Shown here: one piece after another, positions 1 to 6,525 of the stretch
Layout of the letters: each line of letters begins with the position of its first letter
Position numbering within the stretch: position 1 is the stretch's first letter
Assembly: GCA_903858555.1 (NCBI GenBank)
Contig: CAIOJG010000131.1
Coordinates: 1-8,255 of the forward strand
Source of the DNA: Candidatus Magasanikiibacteriota bacterium
GTDB taxonomy: Bacteria; Patescibacteriota; Patescibacteriia; Magasanikbacterales; GWA2-37-8
Direction: 5' to 3'
Length of the DNA: 8,255 nt
Made by a program: the position numbers and the translations under genes
The notes under the pieces: model-generated
What the model saw: the letters and a program-made list of their open reading frames with translations, nothing else
Told to the model about the DNA's origin: nothing
Database searches by the model: none

Positions 1-241
1 CAATTTCAATGTCGTCGTGAATTTGTGCCATTATTTTTGTTTTTTCTATATCAAAATTTGGCCAGATTTTATTTGCCTGTGGGCCCATAAATGAAACCAG
101 ATAATAAACATGTTTTGAATGAACATAATCATTAGTCCGATAAAACATTGTGTTATAAAGGCTGTAGCGGGTGATGGCTTGTAGTTTTTCTTTTCGTCCT
201 TTAAAACCCCGGAACAAATTCGAGAGTTTTTGGTTGTTCAT
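1..241 (-). CDS. HD-domain phosphohydrolase, N-terminal part (cut by window edge)
   Basis: The gene starts with ATG at 241-239 and stays open to position 1, giving 80 complete codons; the C-terminus lies outside the window. The spacing Arg35...His41/His44...His75-Asp76-Asp77 matches the start of an HD-superfamily metal-dependent phosphohydrolase, in which the first His and the HD pair bind the metals. The surrounding pattern (R-x-N-D-x-x-H-S-x-x-V, then M-A-x-I-H-D-x-x-E) most resembles the YfbR/HD_3-type nucleotidases and related hydrolases, but the substrate cannot be told from this fragment. The start is fixed by the fmt stop codon, which ends one base before this ATG, so the gene is probably translated by coupling to fmt. 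There is no signal peptide and no visible Shine-Dalgarno sequence. The last HD aspartate expected further along is off the window. The HD family assignment is fairly secure; the specific function is not known. Confidence 0.7.
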   Translation of the reverse strand, partial: MNNQKLSNLFRGFKGRKEKLQAITRYSLYNTMFYRTNDYVHSKHVYYLVSFMGPQANKIWPNFDIEKTKIMAQIHDDIEI

Positions 242-245
242 ATTA
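239..245 (-). promoter_or_regulatory. TAATATG stop-start junction, fmt to HD gene
   Basis: The fmt stop TAA (245-243), a single T (242) and the ATG of the HD gene (241-239) form TAATATG. The preceding 25 bases on the minus strand have no purine-rich Shine-Dalgarno sequence. This suggests termination-reinitiation as the way the downstream gene is translated. The same heptamer occurs at two other junctions in the cluster. Confidence 0.6.
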
Positions 246-1142
246 CAATAAGTTTTTGAACCCGTTGATAAAGCCTCTGGCGTCTATCGCATTTTTTCCT
301 TCCAACTGTAATTCAAAAATTTCAATAGCTGTATTTTCTCCACAACCCATGAAGAGGCGTCCATCCACGGCAGTTAGCTTGCCCTCTGGCACAGAACTCT
401 CAGAAAGCCCGATTTTGAGCAATTTAAGACGTTTTTCTTGCCAAGTTGTCCAAATACCAGGCCATGGGGTTAGGCCTCTGTAGAGGTTGTATATTCCTAT
501 AGCTGTTTTGGTCCAATCTATCTTACCATCATCACGAGTTAGTTCTTTGCAAAAAGTAGCCGCCACGTGATTTTGTTCTTGAGGAGAAATCTTTCCAGCC
601 ACAAAATCCGGCACAGTTTTGATGAGTAGTTCTGCTTCTAGCGGAGCTAAACGTTCGCTTAATTCAAAACAATTTTCATTTGGATCAATGGCCAAAGTTT
701 CTTGAGATAAAATTGGACCGTGATCCATTTCTTTATCCATCAACATAATAGTGCTGCCGGTTTCTTTTTCGCCGTTAATCAAGACAGATTGAATCGGAGA
801 GGCACCGCGATATTTTGGCAAAAGAGAAGCATGAGTGTTTATTGATCCAAATTTTGCTGAGTTTAAAATCGACTCCGGAATTATTAAACCGTATTTACAA
901 ACGATATTGACATCGGCCGTGACCGGCAAAACATAATTTTTTAAAGTCGCCGGTTGTTCCACCGGAATATTGTATTTTAATGCCAACATTTTTACACCTG
1001 TCATTTGGATTTCTTGCTTGCGTCCTACTGGTCTATCTGGTTGAGTCACGACCAATTTAATATCAAACAACCCACTATCAATAATTTTTTGAAAAATGGG
1101 TGTAGAAAATTGATGAGAACCAAAAAAGACGATTGAAATCAT
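243..1142 (-). CDS. fmt: Methionyl-tRNA formyltransferase
   Basis: This cytoplasmic enzyme transfers a formyl group from 10-formyl-tetrahydrofolate to Met-tRNA(fMet), making the initiator tRNA used by bacterial ribosomes. The protein has 299 residues, close to the family norm of about 310. The N-terminal Rossmann-type formyltransferase domain (about 1-185) opens with a beta-strand and the F-F-G-S start typical of the family. It carries the catalytic triad as Asn102 and His104 (in I-N-x-H-x-S-L-L-P) and Asp140 (in M-D-H-G-P-I), matching N106/H108/D144 of the E. coli enzyme. The SLLPKYRG loop at 106-113 is the family signature. A C-terminal tRNA-binding barrel follows (about 200-299), with the L-T-P-W-P-G motif at 224-229. 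The start ATG lies 2 bases after the def stop, so def and fmt form a tightly coupled pair. All key residues are present and the gene looks fully functional. Confidence 0.97.
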   Translation of the reverse strand: MISIVFFGSHQFSTPIFQKIIDSGLFDIKLVVTQPDRPVGRKQEIQMTGVKMLALKYNIPVEQPATLKNYVLPVTADVNIVCKYGLIIPESILNSAKFGSINTHASLLPKYRGASPIQSVLINGEKETGSTIMLMDKEMDHGPILSQETLAIDPNENCFELSERLAPLEAELLIKTVPDFVAGKISPQEQNHVAATFCKELTRDDGKIDWTKTAIGIYNLYRGLTPWPGIWTTWQEKRLKLLKIGLSESSVPEGKLTAVDGRLFMGCGENTAIEIFELQLEGKNAIDARGFINGFKNLL

Positions 1143-1147
1143 AATTA
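1140..1147 (-). promoter_or_regulatory. TAATTATG stop-start junction, def to fmt
   Basis: The def stop TAA (1147-1145) is followed by TT and then the fmt ATG (1142-1140). Upstream there is only a weak A/G-rich stretch (AAAAAGAA about 9 bases before the ATG) and no GGAG core. Translational coupling to def is likely. Confidence 0.5.
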
Positions 1148-1645
1148 CAATTCTTTTTGTAAAGGATCGATTTTTTTCAGGTTACGCGCTTTTTCAATAA
1201 ACAAAATTCCGTTGAGGTGATCAACTTCGTGCTGCACAATGCGAGCCGGAAAATCACTGGCTTCAAATTCTATTTCTTCACCGTGGCGGTTAAGTGCCTT
1301 TACTTTTATTTTGGAATATCTTTTTACTTCACCATAAACAAAAGGTACGGACAAGCAGCCCTCGGTGTCCCAATTGGTTTTAAGAGAAATCTTTGTCCAA
1401 GTTGGATTTATCAAAGCCAAATCTTCATTGTTTTGTAATGGAGAAAATTGTTTGGCAATAATACAAACTTGTAGCGACTCGTTGACTTGAGGTGCGGCAA
1501 TACCGACGCCATCTTTAATGTACATCGTCTCGATCATGTTTTTGATCAATTTTTTGATGGCCGGAGTACTGACTTCGGCTTTAGTGAGGTCGCGGCCTCT
1601 TTTGTGCAACATTGGATTTGGTTCAACGACGACTGGTAGAAACAT
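1145..1645 (-). CDS. def: Peptide deformylase
   Basis: This metalloenzyme removes the N-formyl group from newly made proteins, undoing the product of fmt next door. All three deformylase motifs are present in 166 residues: G-V-G-I-A-A-P-Q at 46-53, E-G-C-L-S at 95-99 with the metal-ligand Cys97, and Q-H-E-x-D-H at 138-143 with metal ligands His139 and His143 and catalytic Glu140. The reading frame stays open upstream to an ATG at 1741, which would add 32 residues overlapping the end of priA. I chose 1645 because M-F-L-P-V-V-V-E-P matches the normal family start, the length is then typical, and the ATG falls one base after the priA stop. The enzyme ends soon after the HExxH helix, without the long C-terminal extension of some deformylases. 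It lies between priA and fmt in the common priA-def-fmt order. Confidence 0.96.
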   Translation of the reverse strand: MFLPVVVEPNPMLHKRGRDLTKAEVSTPAIKKLIKNMIETMYIKDGVGIAAPQVNESLQVCIIAKQFSPLQNNEDLALINPTWTKISLKTNWDTEGCLSVPFVYGEVKRYSKIKVKALNRHGEEIEFEASDFPARIVQHEVDHLNGILFIEKARNLKKIDPLQKEL

Positions 1646-1649
1646 ATTA
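1643..1649 (-). promoter_or_regulatory. TAATATG stop-start junction, priA to def
   Basis: The priA stop TAA (1649-1647), one T (1646) and the def ATG (1645-1643) form the same heptamer as at the fmt-HD and memo-priA junctions. The upstream stretch is pyrimidine- and AT-rich (ATTATCTTTT) with no Shine-Dalgarno sequence. This junction also decides the def start over the longer open frame beginning at 1741. Confidence 0.6.
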
Positions 1650-3497
1650 AAAAGATAATAAATTACTTGGATTAGGATCAAATTTCCAGTTTTCCGGAAT
1701 ATTTTGACCAATAAATTTAGTAGTTTGTTTGTATTTTTCAAAACCGACTTTCACTATTATACCGTAAAAGTATAGTCCTTTAAAGTAGGTAGGGGAAAAC
1801 GCTAAAGGACTAGATATTATAAGGTTTTTTTGGTCTTTTGTCAATGCTTTGAGGTGGTTCACGAGGTTGGTCGCAGCTCGCAGTGAAGTGTCGGCTGTTT
1901 TTTCGCCATTGTATAGTTTGAGGATATAACCGAAGGGTGGGTAGGAAAAAAGTTTGCGTTCCTGACTCTCGGATTCATAAAATTTTTCTACTTGTGTCAG
2001 ATTGGCTAAAACTTGATGTTCGGTGTGGCCGGTTTGGATAAGCAGAGTGGCTTTTTCAGGCAAACGGAATTGGGCGTCACGAATTTGCCACCAAAGGTTT
2101 TCCGACATTTTATATTCCGGCACAAAGAGGGAAGAATCGGCATCTAAAAAAGACATCAGCGAGATTTTAGACCAATCTATTTTTTCCCAAGCCAGCTGAG
2201 TGCCAATAATTATTTTATCACCGGAAATTTTTTCATCATAAATTTCGACGGTATCACTATCCAGACGAACAATGGTTTTGTTGACAATATTTTTTTTCTT
2301 TATTTCATGTTCGAGCAGTTGGGTGCCAACACCATACATCGCGACGTTGGTGCCGTGACATTGAGGACAGCTTAAAAATATTTTTATTTTAGTGTGACAA
2401 AAATGACATTCTAAAGTAGAAGTATTTTCATGATAGACCAGCACACGTTTACAGTTTGGGCATTTGGAAACGTATCCACAATCACGACAGCCAACATAAG
2501 ACGAGCTACCTTTACGATTGATAAACAGAAAAATATCTCCTGGTTGTGATAGATGGTCGTCGAGCTCGGTACTAATCGCGCTGTAGTTGCGACCACGGCG
2601 TTCATCGCGCATATCTATTAAAATAGAGTCTTCGCTGTGCAAAGGACTAGGTAAGCTTTGAGTAGAATAAATACCAGCCTTGGCGAAATACCAACTTTCT
2701 ACGCTTGGGGTGTGTCCGGTCAAAATACATTTGGCGCCATGAGCGTGGGCCAACATTAGCGCGGCTTCGCGGGCGTGCAGGCGTGGTGCCATATCTGAAC
2801 TTTTGTGTCCAGGGTTGGCTTCGTCGTCTACAACTATTGTTTGTAAATTACTCCACGGCATAAAAAGTGCCCGACGGGTACCAACAATTATTTTTGTTTC
2901 GCCGGTGCGGATTTTTAGCCAGGTATCAAATAGTTCTTTGTCTCCCAAATCACCACTAACCACAATCGCATTCTGGGGGTTTTGTAAACAATCAATTACG
3001 GATTTTATTGCACTTATTTCCGGAACAATTATCAAAGTTTGGCCGTCTCTAGATTCATTAAAAATATTTTTCTTTTCTTCAATATTTTTATAAATCCACA
3101 GTTCTGGTTTTTTGCGTTCAGAAGTTGTTGCTTTAATTCTAAAATCAGGAGTTAGTTTTTTTAGTTTAGTTTTTTTCAAAGGCAAAAGCGCACTTTGTAA
3201 AATAAAACCCAGTGGTGTGCTATAAAATTCACTTATCTCTTTTAAAAAATTTAGTTGTTCATTGGTAAAAGCATTTTGTTGCCATATCAGCTCGGAAATC
3301 GGTTTTATTTTTTTTCCAATCATGCCAGCAGAGTCGTCAATCAGACCGGTCACTATTCCAAAAATATTTTGATTACGAAAAGGTATTAAAACCAAATGAC
3401 CGATCTTGATGGTATCGGTCATGGAACTTTCTACAGAGTAATCCAGTTCAGAAATTTTTTGAGGAAGGCGACGGATCGGCGCAACTTTGGCGATCAT
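1647..3497 (-). CDS. priA: PriA-like replication restart protein with degenerate helicase motifs
   Basis: PriA normally recognises stalled forks and reloads the replicative helicase. This 616-residue copy keeps the PriA frame: an N-terminal 3'-DNA-end-binding domain (about 1-90), a winged-helix-like segment (about 75-110, with Y-S-T-P-L-G), V-P-E-I at 158-161, G-T-R-x-A-L-F at 206-212, eight zinc-binding cysteines (337, 340, 346, 349, 364, 367, 377, 380), G-T-Q at 432-434 and the C-terminal Y-P-P-F-G at 519-523. The ATPase motifs are missing or altered. There is no GxGKT before V-P-E-I, the DEEH box reads DDEA (224-227), GSATPS reads TGHTPS (260-265), and motif VI (QxxGRxGR) is not recognisable near 471-478. 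It is therefore probably not a helicase, as noted for actinobacterial PriA, and may act as a zinc-dependent scaffold. Its roughly 115-residue shortfall against E. coli PriA (about 730) fits this. I chose the ATG at 3497 over the one at 3536, which would overlap the upstream gene; M-I-A-K-V is the usual family start. Confidence 0.92.
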   Translation of the reverse strand: MIAKVAPIRRLPQKISELDYSVESSMTDTIKIGHLVLIPFRNQNIFGIVTGLIDDSAGMIGKKIKPISELIWQQNAFTNEQLNFLKEISEFYSTPLGFILQSALLPLKKTKLKKLTPDFRIKATTSERKKPELWIYKNIEEKKNIFNESRDGQTLIIVPEISAIKSVIDCLQNPQNAIVVSGDLGDKELFDTWLKIRTGETKIIVGTRRALFMPWSNLQTIVVDDEANPGHKSSDMAPRLHAREAALMLAHAHGAKCILTGHTPSVESWYFAKAGIYSTQSLPSPLHSEDSILIDMRDERRGRNYSAISTELDDHLSQPGDIFLFINRKGSSSYVGCRDCGYVSKCPNCKRVLVYHENTSTLECHFCHTKIKIFLSCPQCHGTNVAMYGVGTQLLEHEIKKKNIVNKTIVRLDSDTVEIYDEKISGDKIIIGTQLAWEKIDWSKISLMSFLDADSSLFVPEYKMSENLWWQIRDAQFRLPEKATLLIQTGHTEHQVLANLTQVEKFYESESQERKLFSYPPFGYILKLYNGEKTADTSLRAATNLVNHLKALTKDQKNLIISSPLAFSPTYFKGLYFYGIIVKVGFEKYKQTTKFIGQNIPENWKFDPNPSNLLSF

Positions 3498-3501
3498 ATT
3501 A
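3495..3501 (-). promoter_or_regulatory. TAATATG stop-start junction, memo-like gene to priA
   Basis: The upstream stop TAA (3501-3499), one T (3498) and the priA ATG (3497-3495) form TAATATG. It is preceded by TTTTGTCCTA, with no Shine-Dalgarno sequence. The combined string TATAATATG also looks like a -10 box, but it abuts the ATG with no usable -35, so I read it as a coupling junction and not a promoter. Confidence 0.6.
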
Positions 3502-4290
3502 TAGGACAAAATTGGCAGTGAGATAGCCCACTCCAAATGGTGCTTCGTAAGAATATTGACGATAAGTATAGTCGATATCTTTTAAAATACCCAATAAAAT
3601 TAGGAGTGATCTAAAACCGCATTCGGATGAATTTTTAATAGTTTCGCTTTCAATCTGCATCATGCCCACGGTGTTGTGGCTAGCCAATAGTTCTTGAATT
3701 TTTTCATCAAATTTGGCACCCGCTGGATTAAATCCGGCTGGGGAGTCGGTCGCCAAGGCGTGAGACAGGTCGGCGGAAGCGATTACGGCAATGCGTTTGT
3801 TGGTATTTAGGATTTTTTCTTTAATAAGGTATCCAAAATCTAAATGTGCTTTTGCGTCTAAATCAGAAAAACCAAATTGAACAATTTTTACATCGGGTAA
3901 ATGTTGGGCCAAATAATATAAAGGCACTGAACAGCCGTGGTCCAAATTGGTCTCAGTTATCAAAGTGGTTGGAATATTTTGTTCTTTACTTACGGAACGA
4001 ATACTGGTAGCTAGATTAATATCGCCTTTAAATTTAAGGTTGGTAATCAAGTCACCAAATTCTTTAAGGTTGGATTGAAAATCGGTACAAGCATTAATGG
4101 TAAACGCGTCCGGGAAAAAATTACCATGAGGAGTGATAATAAAAATTACTTCCGGTTTGGCAAGATATAAATCTTCTTCCAATTTTTCCATGGCCGCTTT
4201 GGTTTTTTCCAGTTTTTTTATAGCATCTTTTCCGATAGTTGGTATCAGAAGCGGCGGGTGAGGCGTAATCGCTGCAAATACTAAAGACAT
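3499..4290 (-). CDS. LigB/Memo-like protein (AmmeMemoRadiSam system protein B type)
   Basis: The 263-residue protein belongs to the class III extradiol dioxygenase (LigB) / Memo superfamily. It begins with A-I-T-P-H-P-P-L-L-I-P, the usual start of this family. Likely metal and active-site residues, placed by analogy with LigB, are His11, His55 (T-P-H-G), His118 (L-D-H-G), His177 (S-A-D-L-S-H) and Glu223. This implies a non-haem iron or other metal site. The protein ends in the family's Y-E-A-P-F-G-V-G-Y-L pattern. There is no signal peptide or membrane segment, so it is cytoplasmic. In many genomes this family sits with an AMMECR1-domain protein and a radical SAM enzyme; neither is visible here. 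Instead the gene leads directly into priA-def-fmt with a one-base gap, and follows the cell-wall gene by 23 AT-rich bases. The substrate is unknown, and 'dioxygenase' should be read as a fold label, not a proven reaction. Confidence 0.85.
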   Translation of the reverse strand: MSLVFAAITPHPPLLIPTIGKDAIKKLEKTKAAMEKLEEDLYLAKPEVIFIITPHGNFFPDAFTINACTDFQSNLKEFGDLITNLKFKGDINLATSIRSVSKEQNIPTTLITETNLDHGCSVPLYYLAQHLPDVKIVQFGFSDLDAKAHLDFGYLIKEKILNTNKRIAVIASADLSHALATDSPAGFNPAGAKFDEKIQELLASHNTVGMMQIESETIKNSSECGFRSLLILLGILKDIDYTYRQYSYEAPFGVGYLTANFVL

Positions 4291-4302
4291 ATGATTTTAA
4301 TT

Positions 4303-4314
4303 ATTTTATAAAAT
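4303..4314. repeat. 12-bp perfect palindrome between the cell-wall and memo-like genes
   Basis: ATTTTATAAAAT is its own reverse complement and spans the end of the cell-wall gene's stop codon and the gap before the memo-like gene. It has no G or C and no U-tract context for a terminator. In such AT-rich DNA it could arise by chance; a protein-binding site is possible but unsupported. Confidence 0.25.
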
Positions 4315-6518
4315 TAGTTAGATGCTAAAATAGTTTTTGGCGAAGCGACCCATTGTGCGATTTTATTTGGTTCATCGAAACGGTGGGCATAATCAGGATT
4401 ACCCAATGAGATTATTACGTATTGTTTTTTGTCTTTATTATTTTGAGTAAGCATTATTAAATTTGAACCGGCTTCTACGGTATAACCGGTTTTACTGGCT
4501 AAGATTTTATAATTTTTTCCAGCTTTTTCTACTAGCTTGTTGGTATTTTTGATAGTGTGCGATTTTATTTTATCTTTGCTCAACACCTCGGTAAAATTAT
4601 AACTAGTTTGTTCAACCGATTTCTTTATCGTATCATTTTTATAGGCTTTAATAAAGATTTTAAGTAAATCGCGAGTGGTGGATTTGTTTTTTTCATCGAG
4701 TCCCATCACATCGGCGACCGAAGTGTTGTCCATGCCCCAAGTATCCAAATTTTCATTCATCAATTTCACAAAACCTTTTTCATCCAGTCCGGTAGAGGCA
4801 GCCAACATTCGAGCGGTATTATTGGCCGAACCGACCAACATCGAATTAAAAGCATCCTTAGCCTTTATTTTTTCACCATCGGAGATTATTAAGTTTCCCC
4901 CTTCAACATTAAACTTCTTGGCACTATATGTCAAGACAGCTTCTGGTTTGTAATTTTCGTCCAAAACTGTAAGGGCGGTAATAAGTTTTGTCAAAGAAGC
5001 CATGGTGCGCTTAGTGTCGATATTTTTTCCAGAGATGATGCGGCCGCTGGGATATTCAGCGACCAGGTAAGCGGGCAACTTTGAATTGCAAAGATCTTTG
5101 ACTGCTACTTCTGAGTCACCCAAGTACTTATCTTTTGAACTCAAAAGAGTAGCGTTAACAAAAAGTTTTTCACCTTCGGGGATGCTTAAGAGGGTAGGTG
5201 AGTTAACAGTAATAACGTTTTCTTTTTTATAACCCAAAGCATCAAAAGAATCACTGTCTGCAATTTGGCGTTTTTTACCATTTTCAATTACATAAATTTG
5301 ATCACTCTGTTTATCTTTCAGCAACAAACCGTCTTTGACGGTTGGTGCGTTGTAAACAACCGGAAAATTCGCCAAATCTTTTTTCTTATGTTTTTCTATT
5401 GGAATATTTTTGTAATTGGCACTGATTAAATTTGATTCGGTCAAAGGATAGACCGTGCCATCTTTAAGCAAATAAAAAGTATTATCCAAATCAGTGACTT
5501 GGTAAATGACACCTAAAGGTGCGGTAGACGTGCTCGAGATTATTGGTCCGTTTCCATAACCGATTAGGTCGCTAGATGAAACGTCGATAATTTCGTCCGG
5601 GTTATAGCCGAGTTGACGTACGGTTGCTTCAGAGTCAAATGGACGTAAGGTGTCATAATCCAATAAATAATATTGGTTAGTTTCGTTTTTTAAAATAGAA
5701 TAATTTGGTAAAGATATATCGGGACCATCAGCGTAATTGTTTAATTCGGATTGAGGAACTGAAATCATCATTTTTGGATCAGCGCGAGAGATTAGCACTG
5801 ACATGCTTTTGAATTTACGTTTTTTGCCATCTTGCAAAAGCCAAACATCAGTCGAGGTAGAGTCCGAGGCTTTTACCAAAGTGCCATTTGGGTAATTTTG
5901 TGTAAACCAAGTTTCCCAGATGCGCCAGAAGTTTTTGTTACCATTGATGTGGGGAGTGTAAGTATACAAAAAAGCTGTCGCCCAGCTCTGTGGGGTGACG
6001 TTGATGTCGTCTATATTGGTTGGCTGGTTTAATTGTTTGACATAACTGAGTCCTTTGTTGTCGTAATAATAGCGCATGATACTGGCCGCATCATCTACTT
6101 GTTTGGCAAAACCTTTATGCTTGGCAACTTTTGGATCTTCGCGATCGCAACCATCACAAACCGCAAAACCGGTAGCCCAGTCCAATTGTTTTTGAGCGGG
6201 GGAGTCGTCGGTGACTAGACTCTGTTCTTTTTGTAAGGTCACTAATAAAAATTTAGGGTTGACATTATTGGTTTGGGCGGCGTCATAAATAATACCGGCA
6301 GCTGTGCGCATGTTGCCATTTAAATCTTCGGTTTGGTAGGTTGCCAAATAACTGGCACGGGCTACTAAGAAATTTTGAATGTCTTCAATTTTCCAACTAT
6401 TTCCGTCAAACATTTCCGAGTCGGAAATAATGTAATTGGGATTAAAATCCGCTTGCGCCAAAGCAACCGTCGGGGACAGAATTAAAGCGAACATTAAAAA
6501 TGATAGAATTTTCTTCAT
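4314..6518 (-). CDS. Secreted lysozyme-like domain, repeats and D,D-carboxypeptidase fusion
   Basis: This 734-residue exported protein appears able to act on two bonds of peptidoglycan. Residues 1-21 are a Sec signal peptide: K2-K3, a hydrophobic core, and likely cleavage after Ala19-Leu20-Ala21. Residues about 25-208 resemble a lysozyme-like domain known to me from actinobacterial surface proteins, with I-I-S-D-S, L-Q-K-E-Q-S-L-V (candidate catalytic Glu98), a C-x-x-C pair (121, 124) and Y-T-P-H (187-190). Residues about 212-452 are four diverged repeats. Residues about 465-734 are an S11 (DacA-type) penicillin-binding D,D-carboxypeptidase with all three motifs: S508-L-T-K511 (nucleophile Ser508), S564-A-N566 and K676-T-G678. 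It ends about 56 residues after KTG, so the C-terminal PBP5 domain and amphipathic membrane anchor of DacA are absent; wall retention may depend on the repeats. It has its own promoter and a predicted leaderless mRNA. The carboxypeptidase is secure; glycosidase activity is inferred. Confidence 0.9.
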   Translation of the reverse strand: MKKILSFLMFALILSPTVALAQADFNPNYIISDSEMFDGNSWKIEDIQNFLVARASYLATYQTEDLNGNMRTAAGIIYDAAQTNNVNPKFLLVTLQKEQSLVTDDSPAQKQLDWATGFAVCDGCDREDPKVAKHKGFAKQVDDAASIMRYYYDNKGLSYVKQLNQPTNIDDINVTPQSWATAFLYTYTPHINGNKNFWRIWETWFTQNYPNGTLVKASDSTSTDVWLLQDGKKRKFKSMSVLISRADPKMMISVPQSELNNYADGPDISLPNYSILKNETNQYYLLDYDTLRPFDSEATVRQLGYNPDEIIDVSSSDLIGYGNGPIISSTSTAPLGVIYQVTDLDNTFYLLKDGTVYPLTESNLISANYKNIPIEKHKKKDLANFPVVYNAPTVKDGLLLKDKQSDQIYVIENGKKRQIADSDSFDALGYKKENVITVNSPTLLSIPEGEKLFVNATLLSSKDKYLGDSEVAVKDLCNSKLPAYLVAEYPSGRIISGKNIDTKRTMASLTKLITALTVLDENYKPEAVLTYSAKKFNVEGGNLIISDGEKIKAKDAFNSMLVGSANNTARMLAASTGLDEKGFVKLMNENLDTWGMDNTSVADVMGLDEKNKSTTRDLLKIFIKAYKNDTIKKSVEQTSYNFTEVLSKDKIKSHTIKNTNKLVEKAGKNYKILASKTGYTVEAGSNLIMLTQNNKDKKQYVIISLGNPDYAHRFDEPNKIAQWVASPKTILASN
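5163..5885 (-). repeat. Four diverged ~55-residue protein repeats in the cell-wall protein
   Basis: The encoded residues 212-452 contain four copies of a beta-rich unit at about 212-268, 273-326, 336-394 and 397-452. The shared pattern is: aromatic-hydrophobic pair, then x-D/N-G-x-x-R/Y-x-x, a short helix often ending L-G-Y, a V/I-x-V strand, and a closing Y/P-x-G turn. Examples are L-L-Q-D-G-K-K-R-K at 227-235 and V-I-E-N-G-K-K-R-Q at 410-418. Copy 3 is the most diverged. The repeats are visible only at protein level, so they are old. Similar units occur in bacterial surface proteins, which suggests wall binding or spacing, but this is inference. Confidence 0.6.
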
Positions 6519-6525
6519 AACATCT

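Noticed and set aside
1646..1741. Longer N-terminus for def starting at the ATG at 1741
   Set aside because: The extra 32 residues overlap the end of priA, do not resemble deformylase, and the ATG at 1645 gives the usual family start and fits the junction pattern of the cluster.
2817..3110. A frameshift or deletion making priA a pseudogene
   Set aside because: The frame is continuous through the whole gene, flanking conserved motifs line up on both sides of each degenerate motif, and all eight zinc cysteines are intact. This is not what random decay would leave.
3492..3520. A promoter with a -10 box TATAAT just before priA
   Set aside because: The box touches the ATG, so transcription would start inside the gene, and the hexamer 17 bases upstream (CTATCT) is a poor -35. 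The match is better explained by the TAATATG junction.
3498..3536. Longer N-terminus for priA starting at the ATG at 3536
   Set aside because: The extra 13 residues overlap the conserved C-terminus of the memo-like gene; the ATG at 3497 begins with the usual PriA start.
6515..6523. A three-codon upstream open frame (ATG TTA TGA) overlapping the cell-wall gene start
   Set aside because: It would lie at or upstream of the predicted transcription start, so it is probably not in the mRNA; such short strings are common by chance.
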